NCBI GenBank assembly: GCA_009840065.1
Contig: VXON01000087.1
Coordinates: forward strand, 1-7,723
Source of the DNA: Cenarchaeum sp. SB0662_bin_33
Lineage (GTDB): Archaea; Thermoproteota; Nitrososphaeria; Nitrososphaerales; Nitrosopumilaceae
Length of the DNA stretch: 7,723 bases
Reading direction: 5' to 3'
Shown in pieces: positions 1 to 5,934 of the stretch. The notes beneath the pieces are model-generated. The model ran no database searches. It was not told the origin of the DNA and saw only the letters and a list, made by a program, of their open reading frames with translations. Position numbers and translations under genes: made by a program. Each line of letters begins with the position of its first letter. Position 1 is the stretch's first letter.

Positions 1-113
1 ATCGATTTTCTTATATTATCTTTAAGTATATTTTAATAAAAAAGATCACTGAAATATATAAACTTCAATCAATATCACTATATGTGACTCGCTGATTGCT
101 ATTGTTGTTAAAG
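1..113. other. AT-rich intergenic leader at left edge
   Basis: This is the non-coding stretch left of the dehydrogenase-like gene, distinctly richer in A and T than the genes. I see no start codon of a leftward gene inside the window and no RNA gene. Its only recognisable element is a TATA-like octamer, listed separately. Confidence 0.6.
55..62 (-). promoter_or_regulatory. Possible TATA box for a leftward gene beyond the window
   Basis: On the minus strand this reads TTTATATA, an exact match to the archaeal TATA consensus TTTAWATA. Transcription would begin near position 30 and run out of the left edge. No ATG, GTG or TTG lies at a leaderless distance, so a start outside the window must be assumed. 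The surroundings are AT-rich, so a chance match is possible. Confidence 0.25.
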
Positions 114-860
114 TTATAATAAATTTGAATTTTGAGAGAGGTGTTTGCGAAATATATCATTAATATCCCCTACTGTTTTTAGTTCCGGATAGTCTATCAA
201 GGCTAGGTTTGGTATGACACAGTGTCCTCCTATTATACCCGGATACATCTTGGGACGGTTTCCCAAGAATTGATGCGGCTCGTCCGCAAAGGACCACATC
301 TCATCATAGTCCATTCCCTCCATGTCACATATTATCTTTGTAAGTTGGGCATAGTTTATGAGCCAGCCATAGTAGGTGGTATCCGTGAGTATCTTTGCAA
401 ACTCGGCGGTCTTTGTGCTGGACAGCCAATGGACTTTTTTGAATCTACCTTCAATCTTTGATATCAGATTTTGGTCTATATCCACATCGGTCGCGACAAA
501 CTTTGTGTAACGTTGCATATCCTCCAAGAACCGTCGGTGTACACCCCTAGCAGGTGATGATATTATAGGTATGTTTATCTTCTCCTGTAGGGAGGCAGCA
601 GTACCCGGTCTCACTGTAGAGTGTACAAGTATGGCCTGCGCATCTTTGTAGGTATTTGCACACTCCAGCACCACTGATTGAAACATGGCAATGTCTCCAG
701 GAATGCAGATATGAATTAGTTCCGTTGTGACGGACGTGGATGACTGGTTTCGAGAGCGTATTGCGTTGGTATCCACACCAATGCAGTTGCATCCACGCAT
801 CGTAAGGAGATCAAATAGTGTAGAGCCGACCTCCCCCATCCCTAGGACAACATCCGTCAT
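114..860 (-). CDS. Short UDP-glucose/GDP-mannose dehydrogenase-like NAD-binding protein
   Basis: The 248-aa protein resembles nucleotide-sugar 6-dehydrogenases, which oxidise UDP- or GDP-sugars to uronic acids for surface glycans. Residues 1-125 form a Rossmann fold: GMGEVG at 7-12, then D30 in the place of the acidic residue that binds the NAD ribose. HSTVRPGT at 80-87 matches the family's STxxPGT strand. Residues 150-190 match the central helical domain (AEFAK with K156). GGHC at 211-214 supplies the catalytic-cysteine motif. The protein stops about 34 residues after that cysteine, so the C-terminal nucleotide-binding domain of 400-450-residue members is absent. By eye, the conserved Asn four residues after the catalytic Lys is Asp (D160), and the usual SPE glutamate is Ala (A104). 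It may be a divergent subfamily with another substrate. ATG 860 is the first start after an in-frame stop. Assignment to the superfamily is firm; the substrate is unknown. Confidence 0.75.
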   Translation of the reverse strand: MTDVVLGMGEVGSTLFDLLTMRGCNCIGVDTNAIRSRNQSSTSVTTELIHICIPGDIAMFQSVVLECANTYKDAQAILVHSTVRPGTAASLQEKINIPIISSPARGVHRRFLEDMQRYTKFVATDVDIDQNLISKIEGRFKKVHWLSSTKTAEFAKILTDTTYYGWLINYAQLTKIICDMEGMDYDEMWSFADEPHQFLGNRPKMYPGIIGGHCVIPNLALIDYPELKTVGDINDIFRKHLSQNSNLL

Positions 861-964
861 TTGATGGAATAGGCAGCATACATCATATATCTTGTATGAT
901 ATATTGGTGCAAATTCGAGAATCGAATATTCAAACGGCATTATGGGGCTGCCATCTTTCTGCAT
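857..964 (-). CDS. Possible 35-aa small ORF coupled to the dehydrogenase-like gene
   Basis: This minus-strand reading frame of 35 codons starts with ATG (962-964). It ends in a TGA that overlaps the next gene's ATG as ATGA, the arrangement typical of translationally coupled archaeal genes. The peptide is Tyr-rich (MPFEYSILEFAPIY from its ninth residue) and matches nothing I recognise. A second in-frame ATG at 938-940 would give 27 aa. No Shine-Dalgarno sequence precedes either start. The frame also covers two inverted repeats that could equally be operators. Chance is a serious alternative. Confidence 0.2.
   Translation of the reverse strand: MQKDGSPIMPFEYSILEFAPIYHTRYMMYAAYSIK
882..900. repeat. 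Inverted repeat over the putative promoter of the dehydrogenase-like gene
   Basis: ATCATA (882-887) and TATGAT (895-900) are perfect complements separated by 7 bases. The left arm coincides with the only TATA-like stretch (minus strand ATATATGA, centred near 886) about 26 bases before the gene's ATG. That is the leaderless promoter distance. A protein bound here would compete with TATA-binding protein, so this could be a repressor operator. The role is inferred; the symmetry is read directly. Confidence 0.4.
913..927. repeat. Compact palindrome ATTCGA-N3-TCGAAT
   Basis: The arms are perfect six-base complements around GAA. The element lies about 53 bases upstream of the dehydrogenase-like start and 13 bases upstream of the TATA-overlapping repeat. 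It could be a second operator half or an activator site. If the small ORF at 857-964 is translated, both repeats are inside coding sequence. Confidence 0.4.
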
Positions 965-1036
965 GCATCATGGTGGGTGGCATCCTGCCAACTACACATT
1001 TAGTAGATAAACAAGATGTATTGTATGAAAATAGCA

Positions 1037-1057
1037 TGTAGATTTTTCTATTCTACA
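1037..1057. repeat. Inverted repeat TGTAGA/TCTACA with 9-base loop
   Basis: Six-base perfect arms at 1037-1042 and 1052-1057 enclose a T-rich loop. It lies about 100 bases past the stop of the DUF354 gene (minus-strand sense), too far for an obvious terminator, and nothing indicates a specific role. Confidence 0.3.
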
Positions 1058-1155
1058 GTATCTGATCATAGATTTTTGTTATAGCATGTGTCTATAGAAT
1101 GGTCTGCACACTAAATCCCCAAATCCAACCCACGTCGCAGACGGATACCATATAA

Positions 1156-2175
1156 TCATGTATTCAAGATGGCCAAAAGTTTTGGGTAGGGATCTTCCAT
1201 CATGTCCAAGGTCTGTTTGGCGCGCCTCTTCCAATCAGACTCTGACTCCAATAATGTTCTGAGCCTTGAGGCTACTCCGGCCGGCTCAATCTCCCGCACT
1301 GCCAATTCCTGCGAGATTAGAAACTCCTCTACCACGTTGGGAACAGCATTATACGATATTGTAGGTACTCCCATTAGGGCAGACTCGGCGGTCATGGTAC
1401 CCCCAGATCCCACAAAGACATCAGTATTATCCAACAGGTCGCGGCCATCATACGACATCCCTATAACTCGTATGCGGCCAGATAAAATTTTGCGAAACGC
1501 CTTGCGCTGTTCAGGATATCTGGTGATTACAACTATATTCGCATCCGGAAATTCGGCATCCATCTGCTGTATTATGGGTATGGTGGTACATGACACATTA
1601 TGATAGGCTGCCTGCTCTTCAACCGCCCTCACCAAAATGTTGGTTCTGTCGTGCTTCATCGGGAGGCGGTCATGCCTGATGCGGCGGGCCTGTAGTGTGA
1701 TGGCAGCATCAATGGCCCTGTACTGTATTATGTCCTTTTTTGAAATTCCCATCTTGGAGATATCATCTAAAGATAAAAGCCATGGTGTCAGTAGTTTTTG
1801 TGATAGAGGCAGGCAAAGCCTTAGGGCTGGAGAGTATGGAGTATCGTTAAACGCGATATGGCGCACACCAAGCCCAAATGATATGCGGGCAGCCTCAGGA
1901 CTGCAAAAGCTGACTGCCACATCTGGAGAAAAGTCTCTTACCAGAGGTAGCAGTCCACGTAGCCTAATAGCACTAGCCATCAATTTTGAATAGAGTGTGG
2001 GACCACCAAATGAGCCTACAAATATAACATCATCTCCGCGAATTCTAATTAATCTTGAGACCTCCCCATATCTTCGGGATGTGCAGAGTATCTGATGGTC
2101 CCTTTTTAGGCGGTGTAACATCTGATCAAAGAAGAGCAATTGCTTTGGTGTCAGTATATCAAACCATATCTTCAC
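1156..2175 (-). CDS. DUF354 family protein (GT-B-fold glycosyltransferase/epimerase-like)
   Basis: The 339-aa protein is the usual length for the archaeal DUF354 family, related in fold to UDP-GlcNAc 2-epimerase and MurG-type glycosyltransferases. The N-terminus, WFDILTPKQLLFF at 4-16, matches the family's opening strand-loop. GSGGTMTAESALMGVPTIS at 256-274 matches the C-terminal sugar-nucleotide-binding loop, with E264 in the conserved position. No signal peptide or membrane span is evident, so it is probably cytosolic. The start is GTG (2173-2175): an in-frame TAG sits two codons upstream and no ATG would preserve the conserved N-terminus. The next gene in the same direction is a nucleotide-sugar dehydrogenase-like protein, so a joint role in surface-glycan or S-layer glycosylation is plausible. 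The gap between them is about 295 bases, so one transcript is not assured. Family assignment is strong; the reaction is unknown. Confidence 0.85.
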   Translation of the reverse strand: MKIWFDILTPKQLLFFDQMLHRLKRDHQILCTSRRYGEVSRLIRIRGDDVIFVGSFGGPTLYSKLMASAIRLRGLLPLVRDFSPDVAVSFCSPEAARISFGLGVRHIAFNDTPYSPALRLCLPLSQKLLTPWLLSLDDISKMGISKKDIIQYRAIDAAITLQARRIRHDRLPMKHDRTNILVRAVEEQAAYHNVSCTTIPIIQQMDAEFPDANIVVITRYPEQRKAFRKILSGRIRVIGMSYDGRDLLDNTDVFVGSGGTMTAESALMGVPTISYNAVPNVVEEFLISQELAVREIEPAGVASRLRTLLESESDWKRRAKQTLDMMEDPYPKLLAILNT

Positions 2176-2325
2176 AGACTACACATTACAATGCGCAATA
2201 AGTTTTTTGTTGCATACACAAAGAAGATCTAATCCTGCCATGCCGGCTTCATTTACAGTTATGAGTGGCATAATCAAATTGTTCCTACTCCAAACTCCCG
2301 GACATGTCAATCGTATGGATTAGAA

Positions 2326-2341
2326 TTTGTCACATGACAAA
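2326..2341. promoter_or_regulatory. Palindromic candidate operator TTTGTCA-CA-TGACAAA
   Basis: Perfect seven-base arms (2326-2332, 2335-2341) surround two bases. It ends ten bases before the TATA box of the zinc-ribbon gene, where archaeal activators or repressors commonly bind near the TFB recognition element. Upstream, GACATGTCAA (2301-2310) repeats a TGTCAA half-site. The form suits a dimeric winged-helix or Lrp-type regulator, but no regulator gene is in the window to link to it. Confidence 0.5.
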
Positions 2342-2351
2342 GGTGATACCG

Positions 2352-2360
2352 TTTATTTAT
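2352..2360 (+). promoter_or_regulatory. TATA box of the zinc-ribbon gene
   Basis: TTTATTTAT is a good archaeal TATA match. Its centre is 25 bases upstream of ATG 2381, the spacing of a leaderless archaeal transcript. This is the main reason for choosing that start over upstream codons. Confidence 0.55.
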
Positions 2361-2380
2361 CAAACATGCACCATATAGGC

Positions 2381-2806
2381 ATGGGTCATGCACCAAATGA
2401 CAGGCACATGGTAAAGGCAACAAAGGCAACTGCCAATGCCCTCTTAAATGATGTCAGACAGTACATGGATGATGGAGGGTACCTGTCATGGTCCGAGAAG
2501 GATAAAAAATACATACTATTGGGCACAAACTCGCCCAAAAGTGGACTTGTGGACTGCCCCGAGTGTTCCATAGGAAGAATTGTAATGATACGCTCCAAGT
2601 CCACAGGCAAGCGGTTTTTGGGCTGCACAAACTATGCCAATGGCTGCACAGCATCATCCCCGCTATTGCAGAAGGCACGGCTCCGGGCCACAAAGACCCC
2701 CTGCGATATGTGTGGGTGGCCCATTGTAATATTTCGATATTCTAGAAGTCAAAAATGGTCGCGATGCTGCTCAAACATCAAATGCGAGTCAAACAGTATT
2801 ACTTAG
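2381..2806 (+). CDS. Stand-alone double zinc-ribbon protein (topoisomerase C4-type)
   Basis: The 141-aa protein has two C4 zinc ribbons of the kind found at the C-terminus of type IA topoisomerases. The first uses C59, C62, C82 and C89 (CPEC, then FLGCTNYANGC); the second uses C108, C111, C130 and C135, with C129 as an extra cysteine. Residues 10-50 are a basic helix followed by a short strand-rich stretch. No topoisomerase catalytic domain is present, so the likely role is nucleic-acid binding or partnering, which is inference. The frame is open back to a TTG at 2327. That codon lies inside a palindrome and upstream of the TATA box, so ATG 2381 (leaderless) is preferred; ATG 2366 and ATG 2408 are alternatives. 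It faces the hydrolase gene tail to tail, overlapping by eight bases. Confidence 0.8.
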   Translation: MGHAPNDRHMVKATKATANALLNDVRQYMDDGGYLSWSEKDKKYILLGTNSPKSGLVDCPECSIGRIVMIRSKSTGKRFLGCTNYANGCTASSPLLQKARLRATKTPCDMCGWPIVIFRYSRSQKWSRCCSNIKCESNSIT

Positions 2807-3617
2807 GCACACCCTTCAAGTCAGGATATATGTCCAGACGCCGATTCTTAAGGAGTGGTAGTTTCTCCCTTGTGCTATCAACAATGGATGTGTCTATGTT
2901 TACATACGCAACATCCTCATCATCGCCCAGCTCAAGCATTATGTCTCCAAACGGGTCTATGGCCACGCTATGCCCGCAGTAGAGGTTCTGCGCATGGGCA
3001 GGTGCTATGATATAGCAACCATTCTCTATAGCCCGGGCGCGATTCATGGTAATCCAGTGGTCCTTCTTGCGATATCCACGAACCCAGGCGGATGGCACAA
3101 CGAGAATCTGAGAGCCCGCATCGGCCAGGGCCCTAGACACCTCCGGGAAGCGCAGGTCATAGCATATCAGCATCCCAACCATTCCGGCAGAGGTCTGTAT
3201 CGGGGAGGCGATGGTATCACCCTGCACAAGCTTGTCTGACTCTGTAAAGCCCAGGGCATCATACAGGTGCGTCTTTCTATACACGGATGTTATCTCGCCG
3301 ATGCTGTTCACAATAAAGGCCGTATCATAGACGCGTTCCGGAACCGAGCTGGTCTCGTAGAATGTTCCCACCACTTCAATCTGGTTCTCCTTGGCAGCCT
3401 GGCGTATGGATGTGATAAATGGTCCTGTTATGTCTTCAGAGTCAGCGGCGATCTCTGCTGAAGTTCTGTTGTATGGTGGATGGAACATCATAAATTCGGG
3501 AAAGGTGCACATGTTGGCCCCGCCATCGGCAGTCTGTTGAATGTACTCTAGTATCCTATCCTGGTTTTCAGCCTTGTGTATGGATGCCTTCATCTGAACT
3601 ATGGCTACCTTGGTCAT
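2799..3617 (-). CDS. Nit/omega-amidase-type carbon-nitrogen hydrolase
   Basis: The 272-aa cytosolic enzyme of the nitrilase superfamily has the catalytic Glu-Lys-Cys triad in place: E41 in FPEF, K115 in YRKTHLYD and C152 in ICYDLRFPE. These contexts and the length match the Nit1/Nit2 branch, which hydrolyses amides such as deaminated glutathione, alpha-ketoglutaramate or alpha-ketosuccinamate. The exact substrate cannot be read from sequence. GHSVAIDPFGDI at 215-226 is the usual C-terminal strand pair. The frame is open upstream to 3695, but those 26 codons overlap the tautomerase gene and look unlike a protein start. ATG 3617 begins the conserved strand MTKVAIVQMK and has AT-rich promoter sequence 20-30 bases upstream. 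The tautomerase gene ends 28 bases before it. Confidence 0.9.
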   Translation of the reverse strand: MTKVAIVQMKASIHKAENQDRILEYIQQTADGGANMCTFPEFMMFHPPYNRTSAEIAADSEDITGPFITSIRQAAKENQIEVVGTFYETSSVPERVYDTAFIVNSIGEITSVYRKTHLYDALGFTESDKLVQGDTIASPIQTSAGMVGMLICYDLRFPEVSRALADAGSQILVVPSAWVRGYRKKDHWITMNRARAIENGCYIIAPAHAQNLYCGHSVAIDPFGDIMLELGDDEDVAYVNIDTSIVDSTREKLPLLKNRRLDIYPDLKGVPK

Positions 3618-3633
3618 CGTACAACAATAATAC

Positions 3634-3650
3634 AAAATAAAAGGTTTAAA
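3634..3650 (-). promoter_or_regulatory. AT-rich promoter candidate for the hydrolase gene
   Basis: The minus strand reads TTTAAACCTTTTATTTT here, offering two TATA-like cores about 30 and 21 bases before ATG 3617. It overlaps the tautomerase stop codon. Either core would give a leaderless or nearly leaderless hydrolase transcript; which is used cannot be decided from sequence. Confidence 0.35.
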
Positions 3651-3822
3651 GGGGTTTGCCTGCCTGAAACCAGTTCTCAGATGGATTCTCCTCAAACACG
3701 ACTATGACATGCCTGTCCTTGGCTCCAAGAATTTCGGTGGCGGCCTTGGTTACTGCCCGGGCAAACTCGCTCTTCTGTTCTGTACTCCTACCCGGATACA
3801 TTGATATCTTTATCAGCGGCAT
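3646..3822 (-). CDS. 4-oxalocrotonate tautomerase-like small enzyme
   Basis: The 58-aa reading frame starts MPLIKISMYPGRSTEQK. Counting after removal of Met, it has catalytic Pro1 and Arg11 within GRS, followed by the family's helix and strand, and ENW at 48-50 near the end. Length and pattern fit the tautomerase superfamily, whose members act as oligomers using the N-terminal proline as base. Arg39 of the classical enzyme is replaced by Ile, so the substrate is probably not 4-oxalocrotonate; other family branches also lack it. The ATG is fixed by the need for Pro directly after Met. A TATA-like box lies 26 bases upstream. The gene sits between the rhomboid (32-base gap) and the hydrolase (28-base gap). 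It is short and partly covered by the hydrolase's extended frame, so it is easily overlooked. Confidence 0.85.
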   Translation of the reverse strand: MPLIKISMYPGRSTEQKSEFARAVTKAATEILGAKDRHVIVVFEENPSENWFQAGKPL

Positions 3823-3843
3823 ACCTGTACATCATATTATACG

Positions 3844-3851
3844 CAATAAAA
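3844..3851 (-). promoter_or_regulatory. TATA box candidate of the tautomerase gene
   Basis: TTTTATTG on the minus strand is centred 26 bases before ATG 3822, the leaderless spacing. It lies directly after the rhomboid stop codon, and its T-rich character could also help end the rhomboid transcript. Confidence 0.4.
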
Positions 3852-3854
3852 TTA

Positions 3855-4667
3855 TTATCTAAAGTAGTCATCAGGCCTGTATCCATAACGTGTTCCATAT
3901 GTGGGGCCGCTATAGAACATCTTTTTGTACAGATAGCCCACCGCCAGTCCCACGACAAATCCCCCAATGTGAGCCAGATAGGCCACACCTCCGCCAGCCA
4001 CGCCAAATCCGCTCACGAAGAACGGCAACAGATTCTGAAATACAAGCCAGAATGGCAGAAACCATCTTGCCTGTATGTGCATCATACGCCAGAAGAAGAA
4101 GAGCATCAGTATGGTTAGTATGCGGGCGCGGGGAAAGAGTACAAGGTATGCGCCTAGTATTCCGGATACGGCACCTGATGCGCCCACTGCCGGAATAACA
4201 GAGGAGACATCACCGGCCACATGCGCCAGACCCGCTAGCACGCCCCAGGCCAGATATATCCCCAGATACTTGAGTCTGCCAAACCGGTACTCTATATTGT
4301 CTCCAAATATCCACAGGAACAACATATTTCCACCCAGATGCAGTATGCCACCATGCAGGAATGTGGATGAGACCAGCGTGAATAGTGGGTTGTTTGGACA
4401 CTCTATGCTGAACTGGCCTCCCCCAAAGTCCATGACAAGAACATCGGCCCCCATTATACACCTGGGCACTGCCCCCCACTCATAGAACAGCGCAAAGGCG
4501 CCCTCATTGGTAAAGTCGATAAACTGCCCTGTAACTACAACCTCAAATAAGAATACCCCCACATTGGCCGCAATGAGCATATATGTTACATATGGCCTCC
4601 ATCTACCCCGGGCCTGCCTCTCATGATCGTCCAGATACGAGTTGTCATCCTTTATTGGAAGGAGCAT
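3855..4667 (-). CDS. Rhomboid family intramembrane serine protease
   Basis: The 270-aa multi-pass membrane protein has the full rhomboid active site. The oxyanion/HxxxN segment is HLGGN (H110, N114). The nucleophile is S164 in GASG, and the catalytic H233 is in AHIGG. Hydrophobic spans lie roughly at 27-46, 97-121, 133-150, 157-178, 181-193, 201-219 and 225-247. The GxxxG-type packing of family members is visible around 162-172. The first 25 residues are hydrophilic, and the last 20 form a Tyr/Gly/Arg-rich tail. Rhomboids cut transmembrane helices of other proteins; the substrate here is unknown. It follows two exported proteins whose N-terminal hydrophobic segments could in principle be substrates, but this is speculation. 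The promoter element upstream supports ATG 4667. Confidence 0.93.
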   Translation of the reverse strand: MLLPIKDDNSYLDDHERQARGRWRPYVTYMLIAANVGVFLFEVVVTGQFIDFTNEGAFALFYEWGAVPRCIMGADVLVMDFGGGQFSIECPNNPLFTLVSSTFLHGGILHLGGNMLFLWIFGDNIEYRFGRLKYLGIYLAWGVLAGLAHVAGDVSSVIPAVGASGAVSGILGAYLVLFPRARILTILMLFFFWRMMHIQARWFLPFWLVFQNLLPFFVSGFGVAGGGVAYLAHIGGFVVGLAVGYLYKKMFYSGPTYGTRYGYRPDDYFR

Positions 4668-4690
4668 ACAGTATCGTATGTATCAAAATT

Positions 4691-4698
4691 GTTTAAAT
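4691..4698 (-). promoter_or_regulatory. TATA box candidate of the rhomboid gene
   Basis: ATTTAAAC on the minus strand is centred about 27 bases before ATG 4667, in the 52-base gap after the upstream secreted-protein gene. The spacing predicts a leaderless rhomboid transcript, separate from the secreted-protein pair. Confidence 0.45.
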
Positions 4699-4719
4699 TT
4701 TACTGAACGTATAAAACCG

Positions 4720-5934
4720 CTAATCGGGAATTACAACTATTATTCCAGCATCAATCATGTATGATATGGCATCTAAAAATTTATCACCGGATATGATGCC
4801 ATCCACGTACCACTGGGCCAGTGGGACCAGCCAGCGCGGCATGTGGGGTTCCCCCTTGTAACCCGCAGATATCATGCCAACATCAGAGAGCAGAAAGAGA
4901 TCGTCCAGTATTCGGTCTTGGGACTCATCAAGTATCCACTGCTCGGCATCATACCTGAGATATTCAGGTACGAGGGGGTCCATCGTAACACCCGGAACAA
5001 ATCCCTTTATGGTTATGACATCCTGAGATAGTTTTCGTATGTCAAAGGCTAGATGCCACATTCCTAACTCATCTACACTCTGTACAAAGTCTATCGGCAT
5101 ATCGTTTCTATACACCTGGAAGGTCTCCTGTCTGGTTACGGGCGGTATCTCGATATTGGCAAATGTATCAAACGTATAGCTGTTGGTGGTCTGCAGCGTC
5201 AGGGCGGTGCCGTTCTCTGTAAATTCAGGTCTATAAATCCAGGCACCGGACTCGTATCTGAGATTATATATCATGCCGTCCCTCTCGGCCTTTACCGGAT
5301 ATGTGGAGCGGGAGCTGGGCGCAAAGCAGCTGTAATATATTACATCATCTGCAACTACAGGGTCCGGATGCATTACAAACTTTGTAGTCTGACCCGGGTT
5401 TAGTGGTCCTATACCATGAAGACTTCTGGAGACATCCAAGACACCATCGGCCCCATGAACCACGGCCCATATTATAACATCATTTATCGTATAATTACCA
5501 TTATTAACTATGAATCCCGAGAGAGTGCCATTGGCGTGCAGTACAAGCATCTCATCATATATGACAGAGATTTGAGGTATATGTCCGGCAGTCACATTAT
5601 ATTCAAGCTGGGGGTCCAGGAGTATCACATCACCATCATAGGGTGAAGGGACTTGTGGTATCTTTACCTTGAATGGTAATTCAGAGTTGGCCGGTATGAA
5701 ATTGTGCTGCATCATGCCGGTATACGTAGCATAACCATCAGTTACCGATACTGTGACTGCTGTGGATATACCTGTGGGACTTTGGTTTTTTACGTTTCCA
5801 ACTATGGTGTATATGCCGTTGGCATCCACATATGAGGTGTATTCATCATCAGGAACATAGACCTCGGCGGCGGCGCCCAATGTGCCTATGTATGCCAGGA
5901 CACATAACACTACTACAACCCTAACCAAGCTCAA
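4720..5934 (-). CDS. Secreted protein B: beta-sandwich domains plus C-terminal Trp module
   Basis: The 404-aa exported protein has a signal peptide with hydrophobic core at 4-20 and probable cleavage after AAA (21-23). Residues 35-95 (GNVKNQS... then PANSELPFKVKIP) and about 130-192 (NPGQTTKF near the end) look like two tandem FxLYD/CARDB-type Ig-like domains. Residues 218-312 resemble the beta domain that precedes C-terminal anchors in thaumarchaeal surface proteins. Residues 366-401 are a single Trp module (W368, W375, Y376, G379, F386). Five Asn-X-Ser/Thr sequons (N50, N113, N135, N147, N241) suggest glycosylation. No C-terminal membrane span is present. No ATG is available: the start is TTG 5934 (or TTG 5928), overlapping gene A by 14 bases. 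A GGAGG lies at 5950-5954, 15 bases upstream, rather far for classical use. The arrangement suggests coupled translation with A. Function is unknown. Confidence 0.75.
   Translation of the reverse strand: MSLVRVVVVLCVLAYIGTLGAAAEVYVPDDEYTSYVDANGIYTIVGNVKNQSPTGISTAVTVSVTDGYATYTGMMQHNFIPANSELPFKVKIPQVPSPYDGDVILLDPQLEYNVTAGHIPQISVIYDEMLVLHANGTLSGFIVNNGNYTINDVIIWAVVHGADGVLDVSRSLHGIGPLNPGQTTKFVMHPDPVVADDVIYYSCFAPSSRSTYPVKAERDGMIYNLRYESGAWIYRPEFTENGTALTLQTTNSYTFDTFANIEIPPVTRQETFQVYRNDMPIDFVQSVDELGMWHLAFDIRKLSQDVITIKGFVPGVTMDPLVPEYLRYDAEQWILDESQDRILDDLFLLSDVGMISAGYKGEPHMPRWLVPLAQWYVDGIISGDKFLDAISYMIDAGIIVVIPD

Larger units (their letters stand above)
861..1155. other. 295-base intergenic region with inverted repeats
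   Basis: This gap separates two minus-strand genes. Besides the possible small ORF at its left end it contains three short perfect inverted repeats (882-900, 913-927, 1037-1057). It also has the octamer palindrome TCTATAGA (1091-1098) and the 9-mer ATAGCATGT twice, exactly 50 bases apart (1031-1039, 1081-1089). No tRNA-like or other known RNA fold was recognised. Confidence 0.5.
2176..2380. other. Divergent control region between DUF354 and zinc-ribbon genes
   Basis: This 205-base region serves a leftward gene (GTG at 2175) and a rightward gene (ATG at 2381). It contains the octamer palindrome GACATGTC (2301-2308), the 16-base palindrome at 2326-2341 and a TATA box at 2352-2360, in that order, ahead of the rightward start. 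The leftward gene has only a weak TATA-like stretch near 2197-2204 (minus strand AACTTATT). No RNA gene was seen. Confidence 0.55.

Noticed and set aside
897..1004. 35-codon plus-strand frame antisense to the intergenic repeats
   Set aside because: No start context or recognisable features; the Trp/Cys-rich composition looks random.
2240..2323. 27-codon plus-strand frame in the divergent region
   Set aside because: No ribosome-binding site, no family resemblance, and it covers likely control elements.
2327..2380. TTG-initiated start of the zinc-ribbon protein
   Set aside because: It lies inside a perfect palindrome and upstream of a TATA box at leaderless distance from ATG 2381; the extra residues show no conserved domain.
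3618..3695. N-terminal extension of the carbon-nitrogen hydrolase to 298 residues
   Set aside because: These codons are the 3' end of the tautomerase gene in another frame. The family's first conserved strand begins at Met 3617, and promoter-like sequence lies between.
3801..4485. Longer plus-strand frames opposite the rhomboid gene
   Set aside because: They are shadows of a protein with a complete catalytic signature on the other strand.
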